A stretch of 18,388 nt of DNA, taken from NCBI GenBank assembly GCA_023443225.1, contig JAEZVF010000033.1:1-18388 (forward strand), read 5' to 3'. The notes beneath the pieces are model-generated. The model had not been told where the DNA came from. It saw only the letters and a list, made by a program, of their open reading frames with translations, and searched no databases. A program made the position numbers and the translations under genes. Positions 1 through 6,897 of this stretch are shown piece by piece. The stretch comes from Bacillota bacterium. Lineage in GTDB: Bacteria > Bacillota > Clostridia > Lachnospirales > Lachnospiraceae. Position 1 is the stretch's first letter; each line of letters opens with the position of its first letter.

Positions 1-410
1 TTGGACACCATTATTCTACTACAAAAAGGATGTGGATTCCTTATAATTTGGGTATTTTTACAAAGTTGTTTATAAATGGAATCTTGAAATTAAGGTTCTG
101 TGGATAAAACTACGGAAACTCAAGAAGATATTGGTAATATTGACATCATAAAATAAATTAGCATAATCTTATTCTGAAGCTTAGAGCCGGCAAAATTAAA
201 TTGTTTCTTCTTTTTAAATAAAACCTTCATCTTCTTTATCATCCCATCTTTTCATAACTATTAGTTTCTTTCTTTACGAGGCTTAAAGGGTACTTGAATA
301 AAAATAGAGCGGAATTTAATATTCTCGCTCCGCTAATAGTATTTTATCGTTCTTTTTCGACAATAACAACTATATTTTGTTAATTTAACAAATTATTATC
401 AATATAAAGC
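1..410. other. Left-edge stretch without a recognisable gene
   Basis: This AT-rich stretch lies downstream of garD. I see no ORF with a start codon and ribosome binding site on either strand. A weak imperfect hairpin (agcgga near 307-312 pairing with tccgct near 329-334) sits inside it, followed on the minus strand by TATTTTTATT, and could act as a back-up terminator for leftward transcription. Nothing else is supported. Confidence 0.5.
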
Positions 411-445
411 AAAAAATGGTGAACAAGTAACATTTTGTTCACCAT
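411..445 (-). terminator. Intrinsic terminator of garD
   Basis: A perfect 11-bp inverted repeat (ATGGTGAACAA at 416-426, TTGTTCACCAT at 435-445, 8-nt loop) lies 35 bases past the garD stop. Read on the minus strand, the stem is followed directly by TTTTTGC, the layout of a Rho-independent terminator. Confidence 0.85.
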
Positions 446-480
446 CTTATTCTACAATAATCTTTTAAAATTCAATCCAA

Positions 481-1998
481 TCAGGTAATCGGTGCCGGAT
501 TAAATATGCACAAGTCATTATGTAATCCATAAAGTTCAGCCCATGACTTGTGTCTTCCACTGGCTACATCAACAATCATGTTAAATAGCAGTGTGCCGAT
601 TTCCGGAATGGTTGCCTCTCCAGTTGCAATCGGTCCAGCTGATACATCAATCAGGTCGCTCCACAAATCTTTTAGGTCGTTACGCGAAGATACCTTTATA
701 ACCGGAGCTGCCGCTAGGCCATAAGGAGTTCCTCGTCCTGTCATAAATACCTGTAGGGTGATGCCCGATGCCAGCTGGCACGGACCACAGACAATATCGC
801 TGGCTGGAGTCGCGGCATAAATCATACCGTGTTTTGTTGGACGCTCAGCTGGGGACAGAACCTCTACTATCGGGGATTTTCCTGATTTGGCAATGGAGCC
901 CATAGCCTTTTCCACTATATTGGACAGTCCTCCTTTTTTATTTCCTGGGGTAGGGTTTGCAGAACGGTCAACCCCTCCGTCTTCCAGATAGCGATCATAC
1001 CATTTCATCTCTGCCACAAGTTTTTTACCAACTTCGTCGTTGATGCAGCGCTCTCCGATCAGATGTACACCATCACGTACTTCTGTAACCTCGGAAAACA
1101 GAACGGTAGCTCCACCCTGTACCAAAAGGTCTGCTGCATATCCAGCGCTTGGGTTCGCAGTCACGCCAGAAAATGCATCGCTTCCTCCGCACTGCATCCC
1201 AATACACAAATCCGATAAAGGCAGGTTTTGTCTCTTTCTTGTATTGAGGCATTCCAGTTTCTGTTCGGCCATCTTCATAATGGAATCAATCATGTCATGG
1301 AATCCGGCTTTTTCTTGTAAAATCAGGACATTCTCCGGTTTTATATCATTTTCATCCAACAACATTTCTACGGTTAATTTTTCACATCCCAATGCAATTA
1401 CCATAACTTCACCTCCGAAGTTTGGGTGTTTCACAAGATTACGCAATGCTCGTATAGGAACCTTGGCTTCAGGAGCATTGATTGCAACCCCACAGCCATA
1501 GGCATGGTTAATCGGTACAATGTCATCCACGTTTGGATACTTTGGAAGAAGTTCTTCTTTCATCCTCTTGACAGCAACATTAAGCACGCTGGTAACACAC
1601 TGAACTGTAGTGCTGATACCTAGAATGTTTCGCGTACCTGCATATCCCCCGTTGGGATTAGGGTATCCTTCGAAGGTTTTGACTGGTGCTTCTGGTAGAT
1701 CAGTAACTAGATTAGTTCCAAATACCATATCATCCAGCTCTGGTGGGACAGGGAGGCGCAGTGTATGCTCATTTATCCAGCTGCCTTTTTTGATGTCACT
1801 CAAAGCATATCCCAGCACAACACCATAACGGCGTATTTCTCCGTCTTTCATAATATCATCTAACGCTATTTTGTGTCCCTGGGGGATATTCTCATTCGCA
1901 AGTATGCCATCAATTACTTCCATACCGGCAGAAATTTCCTTAACAGCAATGGCCACATTGTCCTTATCGTTTACTTTTATCATTGTTTTCATAGACAT
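481..1998 (-). CDS. garD: Galactarate dehydratase (GarD)
   Basis: The enzyme removes water from galactarate (meso-galactaric acid) to give 5-dehydro-4-deoxy-D-glucarate in the cytoplasm. The 505-residue product is close to the length of E. coli GarD (about 523) and resembles it end to end. An N-terminal SAF-type domain (about 1-85, with IPQGHK at 38-43) is followed by the UxaA/GarD catalytic region with YGCGVAINAP at 167-176, GCEK at 204-207 and GMQCGGSDAFSGVTANP at 267-283, and the protein ends NPAPIT as GarD does. The long GMQCGGSDAFSG block and the C-terminus favour GarD over altronate dehydratase UxaA. The start is fixed by AAGGAG five bases upstream of ATG; the ATG at codon 3 would be spaced less well. 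It is divergent from a LysR gene across 131 bases and ends at a strong terminator, so it is probably monocistronic. No clear -35/-10 pair is visible, which would fit activator dependence. Confidence 0.95.
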   Translation of the reverse strand: MSMKTMIKVNDKDNVAIAVKEISAGMEVIDGILANENIPQGHKIALDDIMKDGEIRRYGVVLGYALSDIKKGSWINEHTLRLPVPPELDDMVFGTNLVTDLPEAPVKTFEGYPNPNGGYAGTRNILGISTTVQCVTSVLNVAVKRMKEELLPKYPNVDDIVPINHAYGCGVAINAPEAKVPIRALRNLVKHPNFGGEVMVIALGCEKLTVEMLLDENDIKPENVLILQEKAGFHDMIDSIMKMAEQKLECLNTRKRQNLPLSDLCIGMQCGGSDAFSGVTANPSAGYAADLLVQGGATVLFSEVTEVRDGVHLIGERCINDEVGKKLVAEMKWYDRYLEDGGVDRSANPTPGNKKGGLSNIVEKAMGSIAKSGKSPIVEVLSPAERPTKHGMIYAATPASDIVCGPCQLASGITLQVFMTGRGTPYGLAAAPVIKVSSRNDLKDLWSDLIDVSAGPIATGEATIPEIGTLLFNMIVDVASGRHKSWAELYGLHNDLCIFNPAPIT

Positions 1999-2023
1999 TA
2001 ATTCTCCTTTTCATAACTTGTTC

Positions 2024-2052
2024 TTGCATTCTATACAAATACATTGTATAAC
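2024..2052 (+). promoter_or_regulatory. Promoter of the first LysR gene
   Basis: TTGCAT (2024-2029) and TATAAC (2047-2052) are separated by 17 bases. This predicts a start near 2059 and a leader of about 70 nt. The spacer contains a perfect inverted repeat, so binding there would affect this promoter. Confidence 0.6.
2032..2050. promoter_or_regulatory. Candidate LysR operator between garD and lysR
   Basis: TATACAAATACATTGTATA is a perfect inverted repeat with 7-bp arms and a 5-base spacer. It is the most symmetrical element in the divergent garD/LysR region and overlaps the LysR gene's own promoter. LysR-type regulators commonly bind such dyads between themselves and a divergent target, repressing themselves and activating the neighbour. 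That this is the site used here is inference. Confidence 0.5.
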
Positions 2053-2129
2053 AAATAATATAAGAAAAATAATTAATAGTTTTTATACTTCTCTTAAATT
2101 AATTAAGTGAATGAAAGAAGGATTCTCTC

Positions 2130-3038
2130 ATGGATTTTCATCAACTAAATTATATTATTAAAATCGCAGAGGAACAAAACATTACAAGGGCAGCAGAAAA
2201 GTTGTTTTTAACGCAGTCTGCCCTCAACCAGCATCTTTTGAAACTGGAGCAAGAGTTGGGAACACAACTTTTTGTCCGTTCCCGTACTGACTGGCGTCCC
2301 ACAAAAGCCGGTGAAATCTATCTGGAAAATGCAATTAAAATATTAAGTATAAAAAAGGATACCTATAATCAGATTAGTGATCTAGTCCACACAGCCTCCG
2401 GACACCTTTCTATCGGGTTAACGGCAGAGCGCGGAATATCAATGTTTGCTGCAGTTTATCCAAAGTTTTATTCCAGATATCCCGAAGTCACTGTAGAACC
2501 AGTAGAATTAAGTGTCCCGGAACAATTAAGATTGATTAAGGAAGGGAATTTAGATTTAGGATTTCTGACATTAAAGCAGAAGATAGATTCATGCTATACC
2601 TATGTACATCTGCTGGATGAGGAGCTCTTGTTGGCTGTTCCCGCAACTCATTCCATGGTACAGGCCGGCAGTGGTAACCATACACCAAGGCAAACGATAG
2701 AATTGGGCCACTTTTCCAAGGACTCTTTTGTGATGATTTCAAAAAACTCCACACTTCGAACTATTCTAGATTCATTATTTAAAGAAGCTGGATTTCTGCC
2801 AAAGGTTCTTTTTGAAACACGAAGTAATCATACCGTTCTTAAAATGGTCGATGCCGGACTGTGCTGCGCAATTATTCCTGAATCTTATGCTAAGGTTTCA
2901 GAAAATATTGTCTATTTTTCATTACCAAGGAATCCCACTTGGGAGGTAATAGCATGTTATAAGAAGGGTACTTATGTTAGTAAGGCTACCCAGTATTTTA
3001 TAGAAATGGCAAGGCAATACTGGGTAACGTACCCATAG
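2130..3038 (+). CDS. LysR-family regulator, probable regulator of garD
   Basis: A 302-residue protein of normal LysR-family length. Residues 1-60 form the winged helix-turn-helix (FHQLNYIIKIAEEQNITRAA, then LTQSALNQHLLKLEQELG and LFVR at 47-50), and roughly 90-295 form the periplasmic-binding-protein-like effector domain. AGAAGG lies eight bases before the ATG. It is transcribed away from garD, the usual arrangement for a LysR regulator and its target, so garD and perhaps other island genes are the likely targets; the effector is probably an aldarate or a derived keto-acid (inference). It is clearly related to the second LysR protein in this window (16705-17610). Its stop lies only three bases from the stop of the convergent PrpR-type gene, so there is no room for a terminator between them. 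Confidence 0.92.
   Translation: MDFHQLNYIIKIAEEQNITRAAEKLFLTQSALNQHLLKLEQELGTQLFVRSRTDWRPTKAGEIYLENAIKILSIKKDTYNQISDLVHTASGHLSIGLTAERGISMFAAVYPKFYSRYPEVTVEPVELSVPEQLRLIKEGNLDLGFLTLKQKIDSCYTYVHLLDEELLLAVPATHSMVQAGSGNHTPRQTIELGHFSKDSFVMISKNSTLRTILDSLFKEAGFLPKVLFETRSNHTVLKMVDAGLCCAIIPESYAKVSENIVYFSLPRNPTWEVIACYKKGTYVSKATQYFIEMARQYWVTYP
2987..3026. repeat. Perfect inverted repeat at the end of the LysR gene
   Basis: TACCCAGTATT (2987-2997) is repeated inverted as AATACTGGGTA (3016-3026) with an 18-base loop. It lies inside the last codons of the LysR gene and next to the convergent gene end. No T-run follows on either strand, so it is not a standard terminator, but it could form an RNA hairpin. 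Confidence 0.5.
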
Positions 3039-3041
3039 TGT

Positions 3042-4955
3042 TTAGAATTCATAATCATTGGTAATTCCGTATTTCTTCATCTTTCTCCATAGTGTTGTAG
3101 TACTAATGTTAAGCTCCTCAGATGCGGCTTTACGGTTTCCTTTGTGCTTTTTTAAAATATCTACTATTACAGCAGCCTCTGGATATTTGTACACCACAAC
3201 ACGCTCTTCTCCGTCAATAGTTCTTACATCCGGATACAATTCATTTAGCAAACGAATTACCATGGCCTGGTCTATATTTTTCTTATATGTGGTAAGAAAG
3301 AGCCTTTCACAGAAATTCTCTAACTGAATCAGGTTCCCTTCCCATTTATATTCCTTAATTACTTTCATTGCTTCATCTGCTATGGTAAGATGGGTAGTGT
3401 GTGTTTCCGTAAACTCTTGCAAATACTGCTTTACCATTTTTTCAATATCCTCTCCCCTGTTCCGAAGCGGAGGGATATCAAGGGTCAGTGCATTGATACT
3501 GTAATACAGATCTTCCCGAAACAATCCTTTCTTTACCAAGGGTCGTAAATCCGTATGTGTTCCTGCAATGATACGAACATCGTAATGTTTCTCTCTTTTC
3601 ATATCTCCAGACATTAATCCCTGGAAGCATATCGCTTTATATATTCCATACTGGCTGGTAAGATTCAATTTTTCGATTTCATTAATATAAACAGTACCAT
3701 AATTGCATGTTTGAAAAACACCACTTGTGTTCCCCTTACCATCGGATTCGGTATTAGCTCCAAAAAGATAATTGTATTGTTCTATATCACTCATAGCACT
3801 GCAATTAACCATGAGAAATGGGAATGTTTTTCGTGAACTGTTATTATGTATACATTGCGCGAAAACTTCCATTTCTGTTCCCTCTTCTCCATAGATTAAA
3901 ACCGGATGTTTTGATAATGCGTACTTTTTCCCTAATTCAATGCATTCTCTTAGTTTTGGTTCGTTTGTTTTTAATGATGCAAAATCAAACTTAGCAATAT
4001 ATCCGTATAGATACATATCCTGAATAGTTTTACTATCGGACTGTGGAACATTTTTAATCCTGCTGCAAGAAAGAATTGCCCCAATAATATCGTTATCGTA
4101 CCGTATCGGCGCCACAAGGAGCAATAAGGGTTTTCCCTTAATTTTGATGGAAGTTGAATAGTTGTCCCTTTCACCGGTTAATATATTCTCAATAGCATGA
4201 CGATCAATGTCTATAAATTCATCCTCTAGTTGTTTTCCAACAATCTCCGATACTGGCTTTTTTAGTAGTTCTTCCACGATATGGTTGACAATGAGTATTT
4301 TATGATTACTATCAATCTTTATTATTCCATTGAAAGCGGTATCTAGCATTGTTTCAAGTTGGGCATTACTGCTTTTTTCCACATCGATTGCATAGCCCAT
4401 TTTTTCTGCTAGTTGTAGTGCTCCACGTATAGAATCCTCTGTAGACCTTAGAAAAAGAACTGGGATGTTATATTTCTCTACACACCTAATAACATGGTCA
4501 CCACCCAATATTATATCAGCGCCATCCTTTATGGCATTCTCCACAGCCTGTTCCATCTGATCAAAATTGTCTGTGAAATAACAGTTCAATTTTATGTCAA
4601 ATAATTTGTCAAAATAGGATATGTCATTAATCATATTCTTCAATGATACAATAGCAATAGTTGGTATCTTCTTTTTTATTATCTTCTTACATTCCACAAC
4701 GAGAAGTCCTATTTCCTGGGCCGTCATTGATATCTCGGCAACAGGGATATTCGTATAGGATTTGATAAGCTCAGCTTGTACACCTCTGGCTACAATAATA
4801 TTAGCACCCTCTTCTATGCATTTTCTTGCCTCAACCACTGTATCCACAGTTTCTATTACTTTTATTGAGTCAACGGTAAAACCATTATCACGGATTACCT
4901 TCTCGGCCTGGTCTACCATATAACTTCTAGGCACTAACATTTTTATTTTAGCCAT
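3042..4955 (-). CDS. PrpR-type regulator with a degenerate sigma-54 AAA+ domain
   Basis: A 637-residue regulator with the architecture of sigma-54 enhancer-binding proteins of the PrpR group: PrpR N-terminal sensor (about 1-190), PAS-like domain (about 200-300), AAA+ region (about 325-550) and a Fis-type helix-turn-helix at the C-terminus (KGNRKAASEELNISTTTLWRKMKKYG, about 605-630). The AAA+ region is recognisable (IHNNSSR, LFG, FREDLYYSIN, IPPLRNRGEDI) but key elements are missing. Walker A reads GEEGTEME at 356-363 where GETGTGKE is expected, so the lysine is lost. The GAFTGA loop that contacts sigma-54 is absent between LFG (397-399) and GVF. Walker B reads INEI at 424-427, with Asn for Asp. 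It probably does not hydrolyse ATP or activate sigma-54, and may work on sigma-A promoters as TyrR does. AAGGAGG nine bases before ATG sets the start. The likely effector is a 2-hydroxy or keto acid of the pathway (inference). Confidence 0.88.
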   Translation of the reverse strand: MAKIKMLVPRSYMVDQAEKVIRDNGFTVDSIKVIETVDTVVEARKCIEEGANIIVARGVQAELIKSYTNIPVAEISMTAQEIGLLVVECKKIIKKKIPTIAIVSLKNMINDISYFDKLFDIKLNCYFTDNFDQMEQAVENAIKDGADIILGGDHVIRCVEKYNIPVLFLRSTEDSIRGALQLAEKMGYAIDVEKSSNAQLETMLDTAFNGIIKIDSNHKILIVNHIVEELLKKPVSEIVGKQLEDEFIDIDRHAIENILTGERDNYSTSIKIKGKPLLLLVAPIRYDNDIIGAILSCSRIKNVPQSDSKTIQDMYLYGYIAKFDFASLKTNEPKLRECIELGKKYALSKHPVLIYGEEGTEMEVFAQCIHNNSSRKTFPFLMVNCSAMSDIEQYNYLFGANTESDGKGNTSGVFQTCNYGTVYINEIEKLNLTSQYGIYKAICFQGLMSGDMKREKHYDVRIIAGTHTDLRPLVKKGLFREDLYYSINALTLDIPPLRNRGEDIEKMVKQYLQEFTETHTTHLTIADEAMKVIKEYKWEGNLIQLENFCERLFLTTYKKNIDQAMVIRLLNELYPDVRTIDGEERVVVYKYPEAAVIVDILKKHKGNRKAASEELNISTTTLWRKMKKYGITNDYEF

Positions 4956-4984
4956 AGCAGAATACCTCCTTCAAACTTTTCTTC

Positions 4985-5012
4985 ATTATACTATATCAAT
5001 AGCTTTTTTCAA
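4985..5012 (-). promoter_or_regulatory. Sigma-A promoter of the PrpR-type regulator
   Basis: Read on the minus strand, TTGAAA (5007-5012) and TATAAT (4985-4990) are 16 bases apart, a near-consensus sigma-A promoter. The predicted start is near 4978, leaving a leader of about 22 nt containing AAGGAGG. Lying just past the gudD copy 1 terminator, it makes the regulator independent of gudD. Confidence 0.75.
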
Positions 5013-5032
5013 CACAATGCTAGTTTTAACGG

Positions 5033-5072
5033 AAAAAGTCCCGTGCAAGAGAAAAGATTTTTTACACGAGAC
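5033..5072 (-). terminator. Intrinsic terminator of gudD copy 1
   Basis: On the minus strand, a 9-bp stem with two G-U pairs (arms 5064-5072 and 5038-5046, loop of 17) is followed by TTTTT (5033-5037). It lies 48 bases past the gudD stop. Confidence 0.75.
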
Positions 5073-5119
5073 ATTTTCTATATTTAAAATTGGGAGTAGG
5101 TAGCAATTATCAATTATAA

Positions 5120-6448
5120 TTATCGAACTAAGCACGGTTTCTTTGGGTCAAATTTCCATTCTGGAATCAGATACTGCATTCCTATTGCATCGTTACGTGC
5201 TCCCAGACATTTTTCGAGATATAATTGGTGGGCTTTCATCACCTGTTCTCTATCAACCTCCACACCTAATCCGGGTTTTTTAGGAACTTCTATGCAACCA
5301 TCAACGATTTGAAGAGGATCTTTTGTAAGCCTTTCAAGACCTTCTTGCCAAATCCAATGTGTATCGATGGCATTATAATTTCCAGGTACTGCAGCACCAC
5401 ATTGTGTAACCATTGCAAGTGAAATATCAAAATGATTATTGGAGTGTGCTCCCCAAGTGAGGCCAAGGTTATTACAAAGTTGCGCAACACGTACCGAGCC
5501 TGACATTGTCCAGAAATGAGGATCTGCCAACGGGATATCAACTGACATAAGCGCTATGGAATGAGTCATCTCTCTCCAGTCTGTAGCAATCATATTCGTA
5601 GCTGTAGGAAGTCCGGTAGCACGTCTGAACTCAGCTAAAATTTCACGTCCAGAAAAAACGCCTTCTGCACCACACGGATCTTCACAATATGTAAGGATTC
5701 CATGCATATCTTTACAAAGTTCAATCGCCTCTTTTAGAGACCATGCACCATTGGGATCAAGTGTTATCCTTGCACTTGGAAATGCATCCTTGAGAGCTCG
5801 GATTGCTTTTATTTCTTCCTTACCTTCTAATACTCCACCTTTTAGTTTAAAATCCTGGAAACCGTACTTCTCCTGTGTTGCTTTTGCAAAAGCAACAATC
5901 GCTTCTGGGGTCAGAGCCTCTTCATGTCGGAGTCTGTACCAGTCGCAGTCGGAATCCAGTTCTGAAGCATATGGCAGATCTGTTTTGTTTCTGTCACCTA
6001 CATAGAACAGATAACCGAGAACACGTACCTTGTCTCTTACCATTCCATCACCAAGAAGTGCTGCAGCAGGAACCCCAAGATGTTTACCTAAAAGGTCAAG
6101 CATAGGTGCTTCGATAGCCGTAAGAACATGTACACCAATTCTTAAGTCAAAAGTCTGATCTCCTCTTTTGTCTTCTTCTCCTCTGCCTTCCAGTTTCGCC
6201 TGTACTTTTAATAGTGTGTTTTTGTATTCACCAATGCTTGTTCCAATTACGAGATCTTTCATTTCTACTAGTGCATCCGTGATTTTCTGTCCTCCAGGCA
6301 CTTCACCTACCCCTGTATTTCCATTGCTATCTGTCAAAATAACAATATTCCTAGTAAAATAAGGTGCATGTGCTCCGCTTAGGTTTAATTCCATACAATC
6401 CTTTCCTGCTACCGGAAAGACTTCCATCTTTTGAATTGTTGGTGTCAT
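5120..6448 (-). CDS. gudD: Glucarate dehydratase, copy 1 (GudD)
   Basis: Enolase-superfamily enzyme that dehydrates D-glucarate (and usually L-idarate) to 5-dehydro-4-deoxy-D-glucarate. At 442 residues it matches E. coli GudD (446) in length and almost continuously in sequence. The N-terminal capping region carries LSGAHAP (23-29) and TFDLR (99-103). The barrel has the KxK motif at K201/K203, metal ligands at D231 (DPNGAW), E256 (EDPCG) and N285 (ATNMIATDW), and the catalytic Asp-His pair at D309 and H335 (WGAHSNNHFD). All are intact, so it should be active. AGAAGGAGAG lies just upstream of the ATG. It is transcribed alone, has its own terminator, and diverges from garK across 449 bases with several candidate operators. 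A second GudD-family copy lies at 15282-16637; this copy is the closer of the two to the well-studied enzyme. Confidence 0.96.
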   Translation of the reverse strand: MTPTIQKMEVFPVAGKDCMELNLSGAHAPYFTRNIVILTDSNGNTGVGEVPGGQKITDALVEMKDLVIGTSIGEYKNTLLKVQAKLEGRGEEDKRGDQTFDLRIGVHVLTAIEAPMLDLLGKHLGVPAAALLGDGMVRDKVRVLGYLFYVGDRNKTDLPYASELDSDCDWYRLRHEEALTPEAIVAFAKATQEKYGFQDFKLKGGVLEGKEEIKAIRALKDAFPSARITLDPNGAWSLKEAIELCKDMHGILTYCEDPCGAEGVFSGREILAEFRRATGLPTATNMIATDWREMTHSIALMSVDIPLADPHFWTMSGSVRVAQLCNNLGLTWGAHSNNHFDISLAMVTQCGAAVPGNYNAIDTHWIWQEGLERLTKDPLQIVDGCIEVPKKPGLGVEVDREQVMKAHQLYLEKCLGARNDAIGMQYLIPEWKFDPKKPCLVR

Positions 6449-6478
6449 ATTTCTCTCCTTCTCTATGATAAATACCGC

Positions 6479-6514
6479 TTATACAGTATAACTGATAACT
6501 ATATTGATACAGTA
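6479..6514 (-). promoter_or_regulatory. Operator-like repeats over the gudD copy 1 promoter region
   Basis: TTATACAGTATAA (6479-6491) is a perfect palindrome with 6-bp arms and one central base. The 8-mer ATACAGTA occurs again at 6507-6514. On the minus strand the palindrome contains TATACT (6485-6490), a plausible -10 for gudD about 35 bases from its start codon, but the -35 (around 6508-6513) is poor, which would fit an activator-dependent promoter. The assignment is tentative. Confidence 0.4.
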
Positions 6515-6626
6515 ATGTATTGCCTTTGTTACAAGGAAATTATAAAAGAATCACGCTGCAAAATCTATCGGTAATATATCCAACAATTGTTCTTTGTTTT
6601 ATTCCAAATATTATTTATTTCACTTT

Positions 6627-6659
6627 ATGAAACTAAAGTTTCATTTCCGTTACGCATTT
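6627..6659. repeat. Regulatory module copy 1: ATGAAACT/AGTTTCAT dyad plus TTACGCATTT
   Basis: ATGAAACT (6627-6634) and AGTTTCAT (6637-6644) form a perfect 8-2-8 inverted repeat, followed five bases later by TTACGCATTT (6650-6659). The same arrangement recurs at 6742-6770. It looks like a transcription factor binding site; which of the three regulators binds is unknown. Confidence 0.5.
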
Positions 6660-6741
6660 ATTGCATTTTTGAGATTTTTATATGTTTTTACTAATTAATA
6701 AGCAAACGCAACCATAAAAAACGAAATCTTGAAACGAATGA

Positions 6742-6770
6742 TGAAATATTAATTTCACATTACGCATTTT
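6742..6770. repeat. Regulatory module copy 2: TGAAAT/ATTTCA dyad plus TTACGCATTTT
   Basis: TGAAAT (6742-6747) and ATTTCA (6752-6757) form a perfect 6-4-6 inverted repeat, followed two bases later by TTACGCATTTT (6760-6770). This is the second copy of the module at 6627-6659, with 110 bases between the TTACGCATTT elements. It ends about 50 bases upstream of the garK -35. Confidence 0.5.
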
Positions 6771-6817
6771 TTAAATGATTATATAGAATCCGTGGTTTTT
6801 TCTGTACACTTTATGAA

Positions 6818-6846
6818 TTGTTTTACAACCTATTTTTCCTTATAAT
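6818..6846 (+). promoter_or_regulatory. Sigma-A promoter of garK
   Basis: TTGTTT (6818-6823) and TATAAT (6841-6846) are spaced by 17 bases. The predicted start is near 6853, with a leader of about 45 nt containing GGAAGGAG. Confidence 0.72.
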
Positions 6847-6897
6847 ATATAGGGATATTATGTATCAACATTTACCATCTTCGGAAGGAGCAAAACA

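Larger units (their letters stand above)
6449..6897. other. Divergent gudD/garK regulatory region (449 bases, no gene)
   Basis: This very AT-rich spacer holds no supported ORF. It contains, left to right, the gudD copy 1 ribosome binding site, the TATAC/GTATA palindrome, two copies of an inverted repeat plus TTACGCATTT module, and the garK promoter and ribosome binding site. No sigma-54 -24/-12 element with correct spacing was found. Confidence 0.6.

Noticed and set aside
1..20. TTGGACACCA at the window start, reminiscent of an insertion sequence end
   Set aside because: Too short and generic; there is no transposase fragment and no partner repeat in the window.
264..332. 23-codon open stretch on the minus strand ending IQVPFKPRKERN
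   Set aside because: It has a protein-like ending but no start codon or ribosome binding site, and a stop bounds it immediately upstream. It could be a gene remnant, but nothing supports a call.
6702..6714. Minus-strand TGGTTGCGTTTGC resembling a sigma-54 -24/-12 promoter or a catabolite (cre) box
   Set aside because: Only 8 bases separate GG and GC where sigma-54 promoters need 10, and several cre consensus positions mismatch. The nearby regulator also lacks sigma-54 contact motifs.
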